A stretch of 64,000 bases of DNA, taken from positions 16,309,356-16,373,355 of the forward strand of contig NC_054748.1 of the NCBI RefSeq assembly GCF_018143015.1, written 5' to 3'. Positions 23,241 to 32,870 of the stretch are shown here, piece by piece. Source of the DNA: Lytechinus variegatus (lineage: Eukaryota; Echinodermata; Echinoidea; Temnopleuroida; Toxopneustidae). The translations under genes were made by a program, and so were the position numbers. The notes below the pieces were generated by a model. The model worked only from the letters and a program-made list of their open reading frames with translations. It searched no databases and was not told the DNA's origin. How positions within the stretch are numbered: the stretch's first letter is position 1; each line of letters opens with the position of its first letter.

Positions 23241-23445
23241 CCCGTTTTCTGGATGTTCAGTCCATCTCCTTTATAAAATATGCATGGTTATCATATATTT
23301 TAACATAAAAATGTTTTGCCTTGTGATTTTAACGTTGCATACAGCATTAAATTGAAAATATAATGTAAAAAAGTGAAATATGTGATATTCTCCCATAGAG
23401 CCGTGTGTTATAAATCCGCGCTCTTGCCCTCTTTAAGATGGCGGC
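23241..23445 (-). repeat. Right arm of the 205-bp inverted repeat
   Basis: Reverse complement of 18916-19120 with very few differences. It ends with AAGATGGCGGC, a YY1-type motif. It lies just upstream (minus strand) of the RTE 5' region. Confidence 0.9.
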
Positions 23446-23676
23446 TGCGCAATACATGGAATCACAGTCGCGTTACGCGCGCGTCAATGCGAGCGATTAC
23501 TCTAGTGTCTTCTTCTTCTTCTTCCAGTAGTGTGCATAAACCTCCACGGAGTATCGTCGCACAACAGTTGGTTGTCTATCGGCTAATTAAACGTGTTGCT
23601 CGTAGCAAAGCTCGATGAAAATAAGTCCAAAAACGAACGCATATACACTATATACAAATTGTTCTCATATTTTGAG
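23446..23676. other. Short non-coding interval before the second LINE
   Basis: CG-rich start (TTACGCGCGCGTCAATGCGAGCG), a (TTC)n run at 23508-23525, then the short 3' untranslated end of the minus-strand LINE ending in ATATAGTGTATATGCG-like words. No gene. Confidence 0.5.
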
Positions 23677-25380
23677 TTAGTTTAAGACGACATCTCTGAC
23701 TCGTGTCTTGAAGATGTCGATCGATGGTGAGATGACCACATTTTCAGGTAGACCGTTCCACAAACGGATGGTGTTTGGGAAGAACGTATCCTTCAGTAGT
23801 GATGTGCGTGATCGTGGGATTAGAAATCTCTTGCTGTGGCCTCTGGTTGGAGTGTTGAGCGGTACCAACTGGTCGTCGGGGATGTCAATCAGATGGTTGG
23901 TGATTCGGTACATCATAGTAAGCTTTGACACTGCTCTGCGATGTTGCAGGGTCTTCCACTGAAGCGCATCAATCATGGTTGTGACGCTACATCGTCTTGA
24001 GTAATTGTTCATCACATAGCGAGCTGCACTCCGTTGCACAGATTCTGCCTTGGAAATGGCTTTGCTGGTGTGGGGATCCCACACACAACTTGCGTACTCC
24101 ACGATAGGTCGAACAAGTGTGTTGTAACAGGCAGCTTTGGTTTCCTTGGAGCATGACTTACCGGGCAAGTTTCTCCTTAAGAAGCCAAGTGTCTTCATTC
24201 CCTTTTTGGTAATGTTGTCAATGTGTCTGTCAAAGGAGAGATCACTCGAAAAAACGCCCAAGTACTTGGCAGATTCAACAGGCTTTAGTTCAGTTCCATG
24301 GACTGTATATGTATGGCTATGTCGGTCTTTTTTCTTCCGTTTGGAGACATGAAGAACCTGGCATTTCCCGGGATGAAATTCCATTAGCCATTTCCTTTCC
24401 CATTCTTGTAGTGCATTTAGATCTTGTTGCAGCTGAACTGCATCATCATGGCTGTTGATGGCCCTATACACCATGGTATCGTCGGCAAAGAGCTTGACAT
24501 TGGTGCCATCGGAGACACAGTTGGGAAGGTCGTTGATGTAGACCAGGAAAAGGAGCGGCCCAAGTACACTGCCCTGGGGTACACCTGAGGTTACTGGTGC
24601 AATGTCGGAACTTTCCCCGTCAATTACTACACGCTGAGTACGGCCATGAAGGAAATTTCTGATCCACGTCAAGAGGCTGCCGGAGAGACCGTAGTACTCT
24701 AGCTTACGTAAAAGACGAGGATGGGGCACCTTGTCAAAAGCCTTGGCAAAGTCAAGCAGAATCACATCAGTCTGGACACATGAGTCGATGTTGCGAGCAA
24801 GGTCGTCCACGGTTAGGATCAGCTGGGACTCACAAGATCTTGCCTTCCTGAAGCCATGTTGCACATCAGTGAGAATCTTATGAACATCAAGATGGCCCAT
24901 TATGGTGCTGTGGATGATATGCTCTAGGATCTTACAGCATATGATGGTCAAAGAGATCGGGCGGTAGTTGGATGGTAAACTCTTGTCCCCTTTCTTATAG
25001 ATGGGTCTTACATTAGCAGATTTCCATGCCTCTGGTAGAATGCCAGTGTCAATTGATGCTTGGTAAAGAGTGGCAAGAACGGGACCAAGAATATCTGCGA
25101 GTTCTTTCAGAAGTCGGGGAGGAATGTTGTCGGGTCCAGATGCTTTGTGTGGGTTTAGTTTCTTAAGGAGTTTGATTATTCCATTTGAAGTGACGTCAAT
25201 GTGCGATAGGCGGGGGTACGGACTAGGACCAAGGTTGGGGATGGGCTCCCTGTCCTCATCAACGTTGTTGAAGACTGATGAAAATTGGTCGTTGAGGAGG
25301 TTTGCCTTGTCCTTACTGCTGGTGAAAGTTGCGCCAGTTGGTCCACGAAGGGGGGAGATGCCATTACTATCAATATACAT
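23677..25380 (-). CDS. Non-LTR retrotransposon reverse transcriptase, intact 567-residue frame
   Basis: All RT blocks are present in order: NPHKASGPDNIPPRLLKEL, NVRPIYKKGDKS with YRPISLT, DVQHGFRKARSCESQL, DVILLDFAKAFDKVPH (first catalytic Asp), SGVPQGSVLGPLLFLVYIN, VKLFADDTMVY (catalytic pair) and AKYLGV. The C-terminal domain ends LWNGLPENVV. The class is the Jockey/CR1-like branch; the exact clade is not settled here. The upstream endonuclease is absent: a stop lies just before 25380, so this is a 5'-truncated insertion. No stop or shift in 567 codons suggests a young copy. On reverse transcription the protein would act in trans or be dead without endonuclease. Confidence 0.9.
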   Translation of the reverse strand: MYIDSNGISPLRGPTGATFTSSKDKANLLNDQFSSVFNNVDEDREPIPNLGPSPYPRLSHIDVTSNGIIKLLKKLNPHKASGPDNIPPRLLKELADILGPVLATLYQASIDTGILPEAWKSANVRPIYKKGDKSLPSNYRPISLTIICCKILEHIIHSTIMGHLDVHKILTDVQHGFRKARSCESQLILTVDDLARNIDSCVQTDVILLDFAKAFDKVPHPRLLRKLEYYGLSGSLLTWIRNFLHGRTQRVVIDGESSDIAPVTSGVPQGSVLGPLLFLVYINDLPNCVSDGTNVKLFADDTMVYRAINSHDDAVQLQQDLNALQEWERKWLMEFHPGKCQVLHVSKRKKKDRHSHTYTVHGTELKPVESAKYLGVFSSDLSFDRHIDNITKKGMKTLGFLRRNLPGKSCSKETKAACYNTLVRPIVEYASCVWDPHTSKAISKAESVQRSAARYVMNNYSRRCSVTTMIDALQWKTLQHRRAVSKLTMMYRITNHLIDIPDDQLVPLNTPTRGHSKRFLIPRSRTSLLKDTFFPNTIRLWNGLPENVVISPSIDIFKTRVRDVVLN

Positions 25381-25854
25381 CTCTATGTTTTCGGTATTTT
25401 AGAACGCAATTTTTATTGAATTATCCGCATTACTCTTAGGCGGCTATTTGGAGGATAGGTTTATGAAAGGGGTTCCACCGGCAAATGAGAACCCAGACAG
25501 AGTAAACGATCGATGGCTTGCCATTCGGAATAACGTATAATCGCTTTGATCGGTACTGTAATGTTGGTATGACCGAATAAAGGAATTAACTTTTTGATAG
25601 AAACCGCAATAAAACGCTAATTTCGTGTTCTCAGGTTACACCTTAAAAAACATTATAAAAAAGATTTGTATACAGTTGTGTTTTGGTTTACATTTGTTTT
25701 CACGACATTTTGCTTCTTTTCTTTTCATTCATTTCTTTTTCATTCTTATTTCATTTTTGCCTGAAAATCGCCTTCCCCTGAAATTCCTTGAATCGTATGA
25801 TCGTCTTGAATTCCTTGATTTTTTAAAAATTTATTTTACTTTTATTTATGATTG
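25381..25854. other. Intergenic, nothing recognised
   Basis: AT-rich. TTATCCGCATTACTCTTAGG near 25420 echoes the ATCCGCAT words at 1345-1440. No exon or element end seen. Confidence 0.35.
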
Positions 25855-27062
25855 AAATGATATCCCGCCGTTTCCCTCACCTGCACGAGTACCGCCACGA
25901 AGGGATCACAAAGCCGACACAACTGAGGGAGGTGTTGATGGCTATATTAATTTCCAAGATTTCAGCATTTGACAAACACGGTGAAACATATACTGTGCAT
26001 GCATGAGTACCAATAAAAGTGATACCGTATAAGATCATGACAGTCACCCACGACAAATCGAATCGAAAAGTAAATTCAACCACATAATGAAATTTGCAAA
26101 CGTGCCTCTGACGTATTATTATTCTATCTTGACATTCTTCCTTTTGTGTGTAAACTTGGTAAACAGGACTTCACGTTTCCATTTCTCTTTCAGTGAAAAA
26201 AGACATAATTGTTCGTGCCATTGGCGGCGGAAACCAAAAACTTTAGGGGGACCACCATATTTTTTGACAAGCAAAAAAAAAAGGTTATCAACCAAAAATT
26301 TAGGGGGGGTCGTCCCCCAACCTCACATTTTGGGGGACACGTCCCCGTCCCCCCCCCCACCCCCGCTTCCGACGCTGATGGTTCGTGGAGAGGAACACGT
26401 TTAATATTCTGATTATTGCTGCGTCATGTTAACTTGCATTTAACTTTTGAAACTGATACCTGCATGAAAAGATAATTTGATTCCTTCTTGTATAAAAAGG
26501 GCTTTCGTTTCGTTATTTCCTTTGATGGCTAAAAAGGTGGGATTTTGCGTGGAGTCAAAGGAACTCATTTTACATCCTGAATGTACTTCCAACATCATGT
26601 AAGCTATGTTTGACTTTATAATAATAATTTTATCGACGCGGGTTGTTGGGACTATCTACAGACAATTGAAATCAAAAGACTTGTCAAACACGTCCATGAC
26701 GTTACTATCGCACGCATTGTATCGACGAGCTACCTGTTGATTGATGTATTGATTTCTGTGATGCTATCATTCATCTATTGTTATGTCTGACATATGCACA
26801 TTCATTTGTAATAATATACGCGAAAGATAGGAACCTGTAAAAACGAGGAGAATTCGATATTTTCATGATTTGTTGATTATTATTATGGTTTATGGCAATT
26901 GCAGGTGGAGCAGAACTACGTGAGTTGCAATATTTAACTATTTTTCACGATTATACAGTATGATACATGTATTACATTTCTAATGGAATGTGAGGCTCTA
27001 ATTGGTTAGTATCTCAAGCTGTTCATCTGAGATTTAAAGTTGATTTGTAGAATTTGTTTATA
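25855..27062 (+). repeat. Segmental duplication block D, copy 1
   Basis: Co-linear with 41214-42345 over about 1.1 kb, beginning AAATGATATCCCGCC and ending TTTGTAGAATTTGTTT. It differs by substitutions, by an insertion at 26216-26385 here, and by a 72-bp hairpin in copy 2. A short reading frame at its start (ISR-F-H, then EYRHEGIT-PTQLREVLMAI) is shared with copy 2; it runs to a stop after about 45 codons in both and matches nothing I recognise. Confidence 0.9.
26216..26385. mobile_element. ~170-bp G/C-run element inserted in block D
   Basis: Absent at the matching site of block D copy 2 (about 41650), where TTGTTCGTATAGAGG is continuous. Here TTCGT flanks both sides, a probable 5-bp target duplication. 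The insert holds AAACTTTAGGGGGACC, GGGGGGTCGTCCCCC and a run of C. Non-coding. Confidence 0.65.
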
Positions 27063-27069
27063 TGTCATG

Positions 27070-27312
27070 ATCACTGGCAGATCCGGCAGGGGCACAGCCG
27101 GCCCGTGCCCCCCCCCCCTCCCCCGCCTTTAGAAGCACAATTAACATTTGTAATGCAAACGTGCCGTTATGCCACTAATGTGCATCTCTTTTTTTCATAG
27201 ATGCACTGTCCATTATTTGGGGATAAGAACCCTTTTTTCCTTGTCAAATTTTCCTCGGGAAAATATACGCTCAGCCCCCCCCCCTCCTAAAAATCGTGGA
27301 TCCGCCCGTGGT
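27070..27312. mobile_element. Probable MITE with GGATCC-type ends
   Basis: The left end contains CACTGGCAGATCC; the reverse complement of the right end contains CCACGGGCGGATCC. Long C runs sit just inside both ends (27107-27124 and 27276-27287). The boundaries are approximate. Confidence 0.5.
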
Positions 27313-28206
27313 TATGATATGTGTAACTTGTTTCAAATAAAGGAACTGTTGCTGCACAAACGTCTTTTAATCAGTGGACGGTGCGTGTGCTCTATAAACC
27401 AACACAGTTATTATTTTCATTATTGCCTTTGATTTTCTTTTTCATTTGAATTATAATTAATGAAGACGCCACACGATCCAAATTGACCTCCCGTTGGCCA
27501 CACGAATTTCGGAAGTTTCACATTCGTTTAGCCTAATTGGCTCGTGACAACAGTCTGTGTTCGCTTAGCGGGAGTGGAGTGGGGGTCCACACCCTTCTGA
27601 AATATACCATCGAGGGGGAGGGGACTTTCAGGAAAGACTGTGCTGAGTAGTCTTCTGTGTCCTACTGCATCAGTCCGCCATGATTAAATTCAAGATTATT
27701 ACATATCAGGTTGGAAATGGAGGAGGCTGCTAAAAAGCGGAGTTTGTAGAGTGCAGCCTCATAATAAATATTCTTGTAGTTGCATAACATATAAAAATTA
27801 ACATAACAACTTGAAGCATGCACCAGTTAAATTAAAAGGAAATAGGGGAAATTAAAATAGAAAAAGATATAAGAACTAGAATTTTAATTCGTCATGAGGA
27901 CGAATTAGGTGATCTGTCTCTGATTTCGTGATCAGGAAGACAATTAGCATGTTTATTGAGATCAATATATGATCATCATGATGAAAGCTGAACTTCTCTG
28001 ACGTTAAGAACGTGTTGAATATTCTTGAAAAGAGGGAAATGAAAGTTGTGTATTTTTTTTAATTATACAGGAACATGTACATATTGTACATTAAAAGGGA
28101 TTTTAATATATTTTATTGTCCAGTGTTTTATTTTACATACATTGAAATGGTCATTAAGGACCATTTGTGAAATGTTGAAGAGAGAAAAAAATTCTCATGT
28201 TCACCC
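27313..28206. other. Intergenic, nothing recognised
   Basis: AT-rich sequence without splice-consistent exons or clear repeats. Confidence 0.35.
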
Positions 28207-28279
28207 CTGTACTGGGCTCGAACCATGGACCTGAGGACGCAAACCTGCATTGCCTTACCCATTGAGCTACACACTTCCC
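28207..28279 (-). tRNA. tRNA-like sequence (pseudo-tRNA or SINE head)
   Basis: On the minus strand a pol III A box (TAGCTCAATGGG) and B box (GGTTCGAGCCC) are correctly spaced. The acceptor and anticodon stems pair poorly, so a working tRNA is unlikely. A tRNA-derived SINE is the better reading. Confidence 0.55.
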
Positions 28280-29400
28280 ATAGACCTTACACATAAGCAA
28301 AACAAGAGGATCTTAAATCAAATTTTGCAAGAGAAATACGGGCATGATCCCGGCATCTGATCAAAAAATGAAGACCACACTTGCGATAGCTTACAACCTC
28401 AGCTACAACGTATTCCAAACTCAGAAAAAACCCCAAAACAAATGGAGATGGCTCGCGAAATAGAGGAATGTAAAATCCAGTTTTGAGAAAAAGTCATTTC
28501 CTATAGAGATTGCACACACAATGAGGGAAAATGACATACCCTTATAAATTGACATTTTTAGAGATAATCCGTTCCTTAAAATGACAATAAAGCCAATTCA
28601 CTAGATAGAGTAAGTCCTCAGCTACAACATATAAAAAAACTGAGCGAAAATTTATCAATATTTATGGAGTTAGAGTCAAATTTGCATAATTATGATGACG
28701 TCATAAGTAGCAAAATGGGAATATTGAGTTTCGACGCCATTTTGATGACGTCATGATAAAATTTTGGGTCAAATGTGACATGAAATTATATCTCCCATCT
28801 ATACTCTATTCGAATATGAAAAAAAATTGGGGTCAAAGGACTTCCTAAAGAGCTATATTAAATTTTGTATAGGCATGTTTTTGCACATATATTGTCTATG
28901 GTTAGTGCGCGCGCGCGCGCGTGCTGTAATCTTTGATAGAGGCTAATTCCGTTATTACTTGTCGTACAAGGTTGATCAAGGTATCAAATTATTCAGAATT
29001 ATATCATCGGTGCATTGATATGAAAAGAAATGGCGATCCTATGTTTTATAGCGCCAATACGCGCGAGAACGCGGGCGTAACCGTGCGCGCGCAAATTTTT
29101 GAAATGCTTAAAATGACCTGAAGTGGTATTCTGAAAACTTTCTCATCTTTGTCCTTATCTTTTGTCTTATCTCATTGACATAAGAAGACGCTAAAATCAT
29201 TGCAAATCGGTATTCTGAAAATCTTCTTAACGCGTTCTTATCTTTGTAAGGATCGAGTGCCTCCTTCTTATCTTCAACACGCCCATTTTCTGGATATTAC
29301 CAATCAAAATGTCAAGAGAATATCATGGGCGCTGTGCGTAAACTGTTTCTGGTGCATTGTGCGAAAATGGCATTTATACGCAATGACTGATTGTTATTTC
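28280..29400. other. Intergenic stretch with TGACGTCAT pairs and a CG run
   Basis: Two TGACGTCAT words lie at 28694 and 28745, in a segment that looks like a dispersed repeat. An alternating (CG)n run at 28908-28921 could adopt Z-DNA. Short GCGCGC runs recur near 29055-29093. No gene. Confidence 0.5.
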
Positions 29401-29406
29401 GAGACA

Positions 29407-30345
29407 CGTGCATAAACTAAAGAAAGAAAGAAAAGAAAACAAGTAAATAAAGCATATACGAATATAGAATAAAATATGAAGAAAGAAAGTAGACAGAAAG
29501 GTGTCAGAATGAAGCAGAAATAAAAAAAAGATGAAAGGAATAATGCAGAAAATAATGAAAGAAATAAAGATTAAACAAAAGTAAGCAAGGAAAACGAACT
29601 TAAAGATAACAAAATAATAAAATAGGGAAAAAGAAATAGAACGATTATCAATGATAAAGTGAGGAAGAAAAAATAAAGAAAGAAAAGAAAGAAAGAAACT
29701 TAAAGGAAAAAAGTAAAAGGACGAAATAAACAAGATTTTAAAAAGGACAAAATGAAGTCATAAAGAAGGGAAAAAGAAAAAAGTTTGACAAAAAAGACAG
29801 TGTGAAAGAAAGAGGAAACGAAAGAATAAAAAATGTAAAAAAGTAAAGAAAGAGAGGAAAAGAAAAATGAAACAAATAAATAAAGATGAGAGAGAAGAAA
29901 ATCAAAGCAAAATAAAGATTAAAGAAAGATAAAAAGAAAGAAAAGTAAATTCAAAGAAAGAAAAGGAACGAAAAGGGAAAATAAAAAGTCAGGAAAAGTA
30001 AAGAATGAATAAAAAAAGAAAACGAAAAGACATTAATGGAAAGAATACAGAAAAATATTTTTAAAACTGAAGAAAGACACAGAAAGTAAAGAAAGAGAGT
30101 AAATAAAGAATGAACAAAAAAAGAATGAGCGTAATAAAGAATAAAACAAGAGTGTCAGGAAAAAAAATTAAAGAAAGAACAATCGAATGAACGAAAAAGG
30201 AAAAAAAGACCCCCCAAAAAAGGGGGGAACAAAATATTAAGGGAAGGAACAAAGAAAGAAAAAGGTGAAAAGGGAAAAGCACATATATAGACGAAAGAAG
30301 GAAAGAAAAAAATAAGGAAGAAAGAAAAAAATTACAAAAATGTGA
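29407..30345 (+). repeat. ~940-bp polypurine (A/G) strand-asymmetric tract
   Basis: The plus strand is almost only A and G, built of irregular AAAGAAAG, GAAAGAAA and AATAAAG words. It ends directly against the GPCR relic at 30350, replacing the 3' part of that gene. The long reading frames on the minus strand (Phe/Leu/Ser-rich) are products of composition and are not genes. Confidence 0.9.
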
Positions 30346-30349
30346 TGGA

Positions 30350-30545
30350 AGTCAATTGCGAACTACTAAGTGCAATAAGAATTTCATTGTACGTAATGAA
30401 TGTTGCCAGCAAGAAGAACTGCCACTAGAGGAATCGAAACGGATACGTAGAGCGCAGTTCGGCCAGGAAAGTTGTTTAATCGGAACGTTGTGGTATTGTA
30501 CAGAGTGTAGAATATACCCATGATGCTGATCTCCCTGCGGCATCT
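30350..30545 (-). pseudogene. GPCR relic, paralogue of the intact receptor at 56282-57316
   Basis: On the minus strand it keeps the start of the receptor (start codon region ATGGGTATATTCTAC at about 30522; family residues through the first membrane helix). It then jumps from the equivalent of 57194 to 56865, a deletion of about 330 bp, and keeps roughly 50 bp more. Everything equivalent to 56282-56816 is missing and replaced by the polypurine tract. It cannot make a receptor. Confidence 0.88.
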
Positions 30546-32870
30546 ACACATTTTTGTAGGGATGATACACGTAAGCTGCAGATTTGTTCATTCAAAAACA
30601 AACCTTTTGTCCAATTTTCCTCGGGAAGTGGTTGTGTTGGAAAATACTTCTTTCAGAATCAAACCACATTATATTTTTTTAGAAGAGGACAAATTCTCTT
30701 CCCAGAATAAAGGAACCGGTTGCGTAAAAGTCAGCTTTGATAAAAGGATACGATAAGGATTTTTAGTTTTGCCAAGCGAATTCCTTTATGGCACAGGACT
30801 GATATACCTATGTACTTGAAGATCAACCTGTAGAGTTTAGGAGTTGTCGCCAGATTAACTAGGTAAGCTATCTTGCACTGGCACTACGCAAACACCTCTG
30901 GAAAAATATGTTCAGTCTACATCACTCTCAAGACCATAACAAGCGGTTTTCAAGCATTGAAGTACTTGGTTCATGTTAATTTGTCAAAACCAATGAAATT
31001 ACTCCTTCAGAGCACATTGAATCATATCCTTATTAAACTATGTCTGTGTATGGGTTCTGCCCTTTTCACCAACACTAAGGCGAATAAACTCATGCATCAT
31101 AATATTCCTGCATAGTTGTATCATTTGCTCTACTTTTGATCAAACAGAAAAAATAGAGACCTTTCCCTTCGCTTTCTATCATTATTATATTAAGTTGACC
31201 TTACCATTTGAAATGATGTTATCTTAGGAGCGATGAAACAATTTCGTTGATATCAATTGAGTTATCCATGAAGTAACCTGAATTTCGAAAATGCGACGTT
31301 GAGTAATATTTTTATAAAGTAATTATTCAAAATCAGTGGAGCATAGATCGAGAGTCATCCCAAAGAAATAAGGAAGAGAATTTTAATCAGAATTTGTGTA
31401 AAACTTTAGTATTCTACAAGAATCTGTCTGTCTCTTTGCATCGCCACCCTAACTCTTTCTCTCCCTCACTCACCCTCTTTGTCGTTGAGTTTTCAGAAGC
31501 TACAGGAATATTTAATATGATGGGTCGGAACACGTTTCAACTCCTTATTTGTATTTGATATGCGTAATTAACTTGGTTCCAAAACGAAATGATTAAACTT
31601 TTACAAGGGCTCTGCACAAATCCACTCAGTCAAAATGAACACTTTTTTATACAGCGTTAGCCATGGACCTATCCACGGAGGATTATTCTATTGTTACTGG
31701 GGGTGCTGAGCATTGTCACAGCATCCCCAGTAACAATAGATAGTCCTCCATGGATATGAGGCTAGCTTCATTATATGTATTATTATCATTATTTTCGTTA
31801 TGTCCATATTCTCCAGATTGTCGCGAGCCCTTTTTTACACTATGTCGATGGTAGAATATTTCTTTGTCAGTAAGGTAATGACCTTCAAAATTTGAGGGGG
31901 GCGTACATGGAGTGTAGAACGTAATTTCTATAAAGCTGCGGTTAACTGAAGCGAACGAGCAAAAATTTTGGCTTTTTAAATAAAAAATAAAATGATGTAA
32001 CAGATCCCGATATACTTTTTAGAAAAAATTATTTTATATATCACATCTACCTTTTTTCTATATCTTTTTTTCTTTCGTGAAACATTTCTTTTGGGGACAG
32101 GGCCCTTATCCCCCCCAAATACACATATATTTATACCAATGCCCTTTAGTTTTATCAGATAAAAACGAATAAAGAGCATCTATCAGTATTAAAAGTTCAC
32201 ATTTCATTTTATTAACGTATTTTTTTTACAGCTTTCTTGAAAATACGTTTATAAGAAATTCTTTTTTTTCTCCCCGATGGTCTTGATTTGTCTCTTAAAA
32301 GAATTCACGTTTATATGTGCAGCGGAGTTATATCATTACATAGAAATTTCTTATCAACACCATTTATTTCTCTCTTATTTTTCGTGAAAATATTATCGGA
32401 GTTTTTGTACATGTATTGCTGTTTTCCCCCGGTTTTCAACAAAATATTTTTCCAAAACGTTACCCGATTTGACCTTTGAAAACCTTAATCATTTTTGCTT
32501 CTATACATTCAAGTTATATATTATGAAAGAAAAGAAACAGAAATTGTATTTTTAATCAATTCGAACGAGACGTGACTATCGTAGATATTGAACAATTAAG
32601 GATGGTGAAACGACACGGGCAAGCTAGTAACAGGATAAATTAGAAGATATCGTGGGATCTATTCCAAAATTGCAATACAAATGCTATCACGCTTCACATG
32701 TTAAGTGTCCTCGCCCTTTCTACGTAGGCTTATTCATTGATTTCCATTGGATAGACTGCCATTAACTTTTTCAGAATATGTTTTTCATGAACTAGTCCAA
32801 GAAAACACGTCAAGGAAAGTGTCCATTGGAGTCTTCCTGCAGCATCGTAGGGCGTTCAATCACTGCAAAA
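30546..32870 (+). repeat. Segmental duplication block E copy 1: shared 5' region between GPCR relic and lectin
   Basis: Co-linear with 57340-59079: CTTTTGTCCAATTTTCCTCGGG, CATGCATCATAATATTCCTGCATAG, GATATCAATTGAGTTATCCATGAAGT and GGTGAAACGACACG occur in the same order in both. It would contain the divergent promoters of the GPCR and lectin. A possible 5'-untranslated exon acceptor (TTTTTCAG) lies at about 32768-32775. No coding exon is seen before 32871. Extra T-rich sequence at 31860-32240 has no clear counterpart in copy 2. Confidence 0.85.
31655..31766. repeat. Long hairpin (foldback) element, copy 1
   Basis: Arms of about 38-45 bp around a ~12-bp loop: TATCCACGGAGGATTATTC at the left, with its near complement ending CCTCCATGGATA at the right. 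The same hairpin is at 58411-58528, so it predates the duplication. Confidence 0.8.

Noticed and set aside
29374..30282. Minus-strand Phe/Leu/Ser-rich frames that look like membrane proteins
   Set aside because: They are translations of a polypurine tract; no start context, motif or conservation supports a gene.
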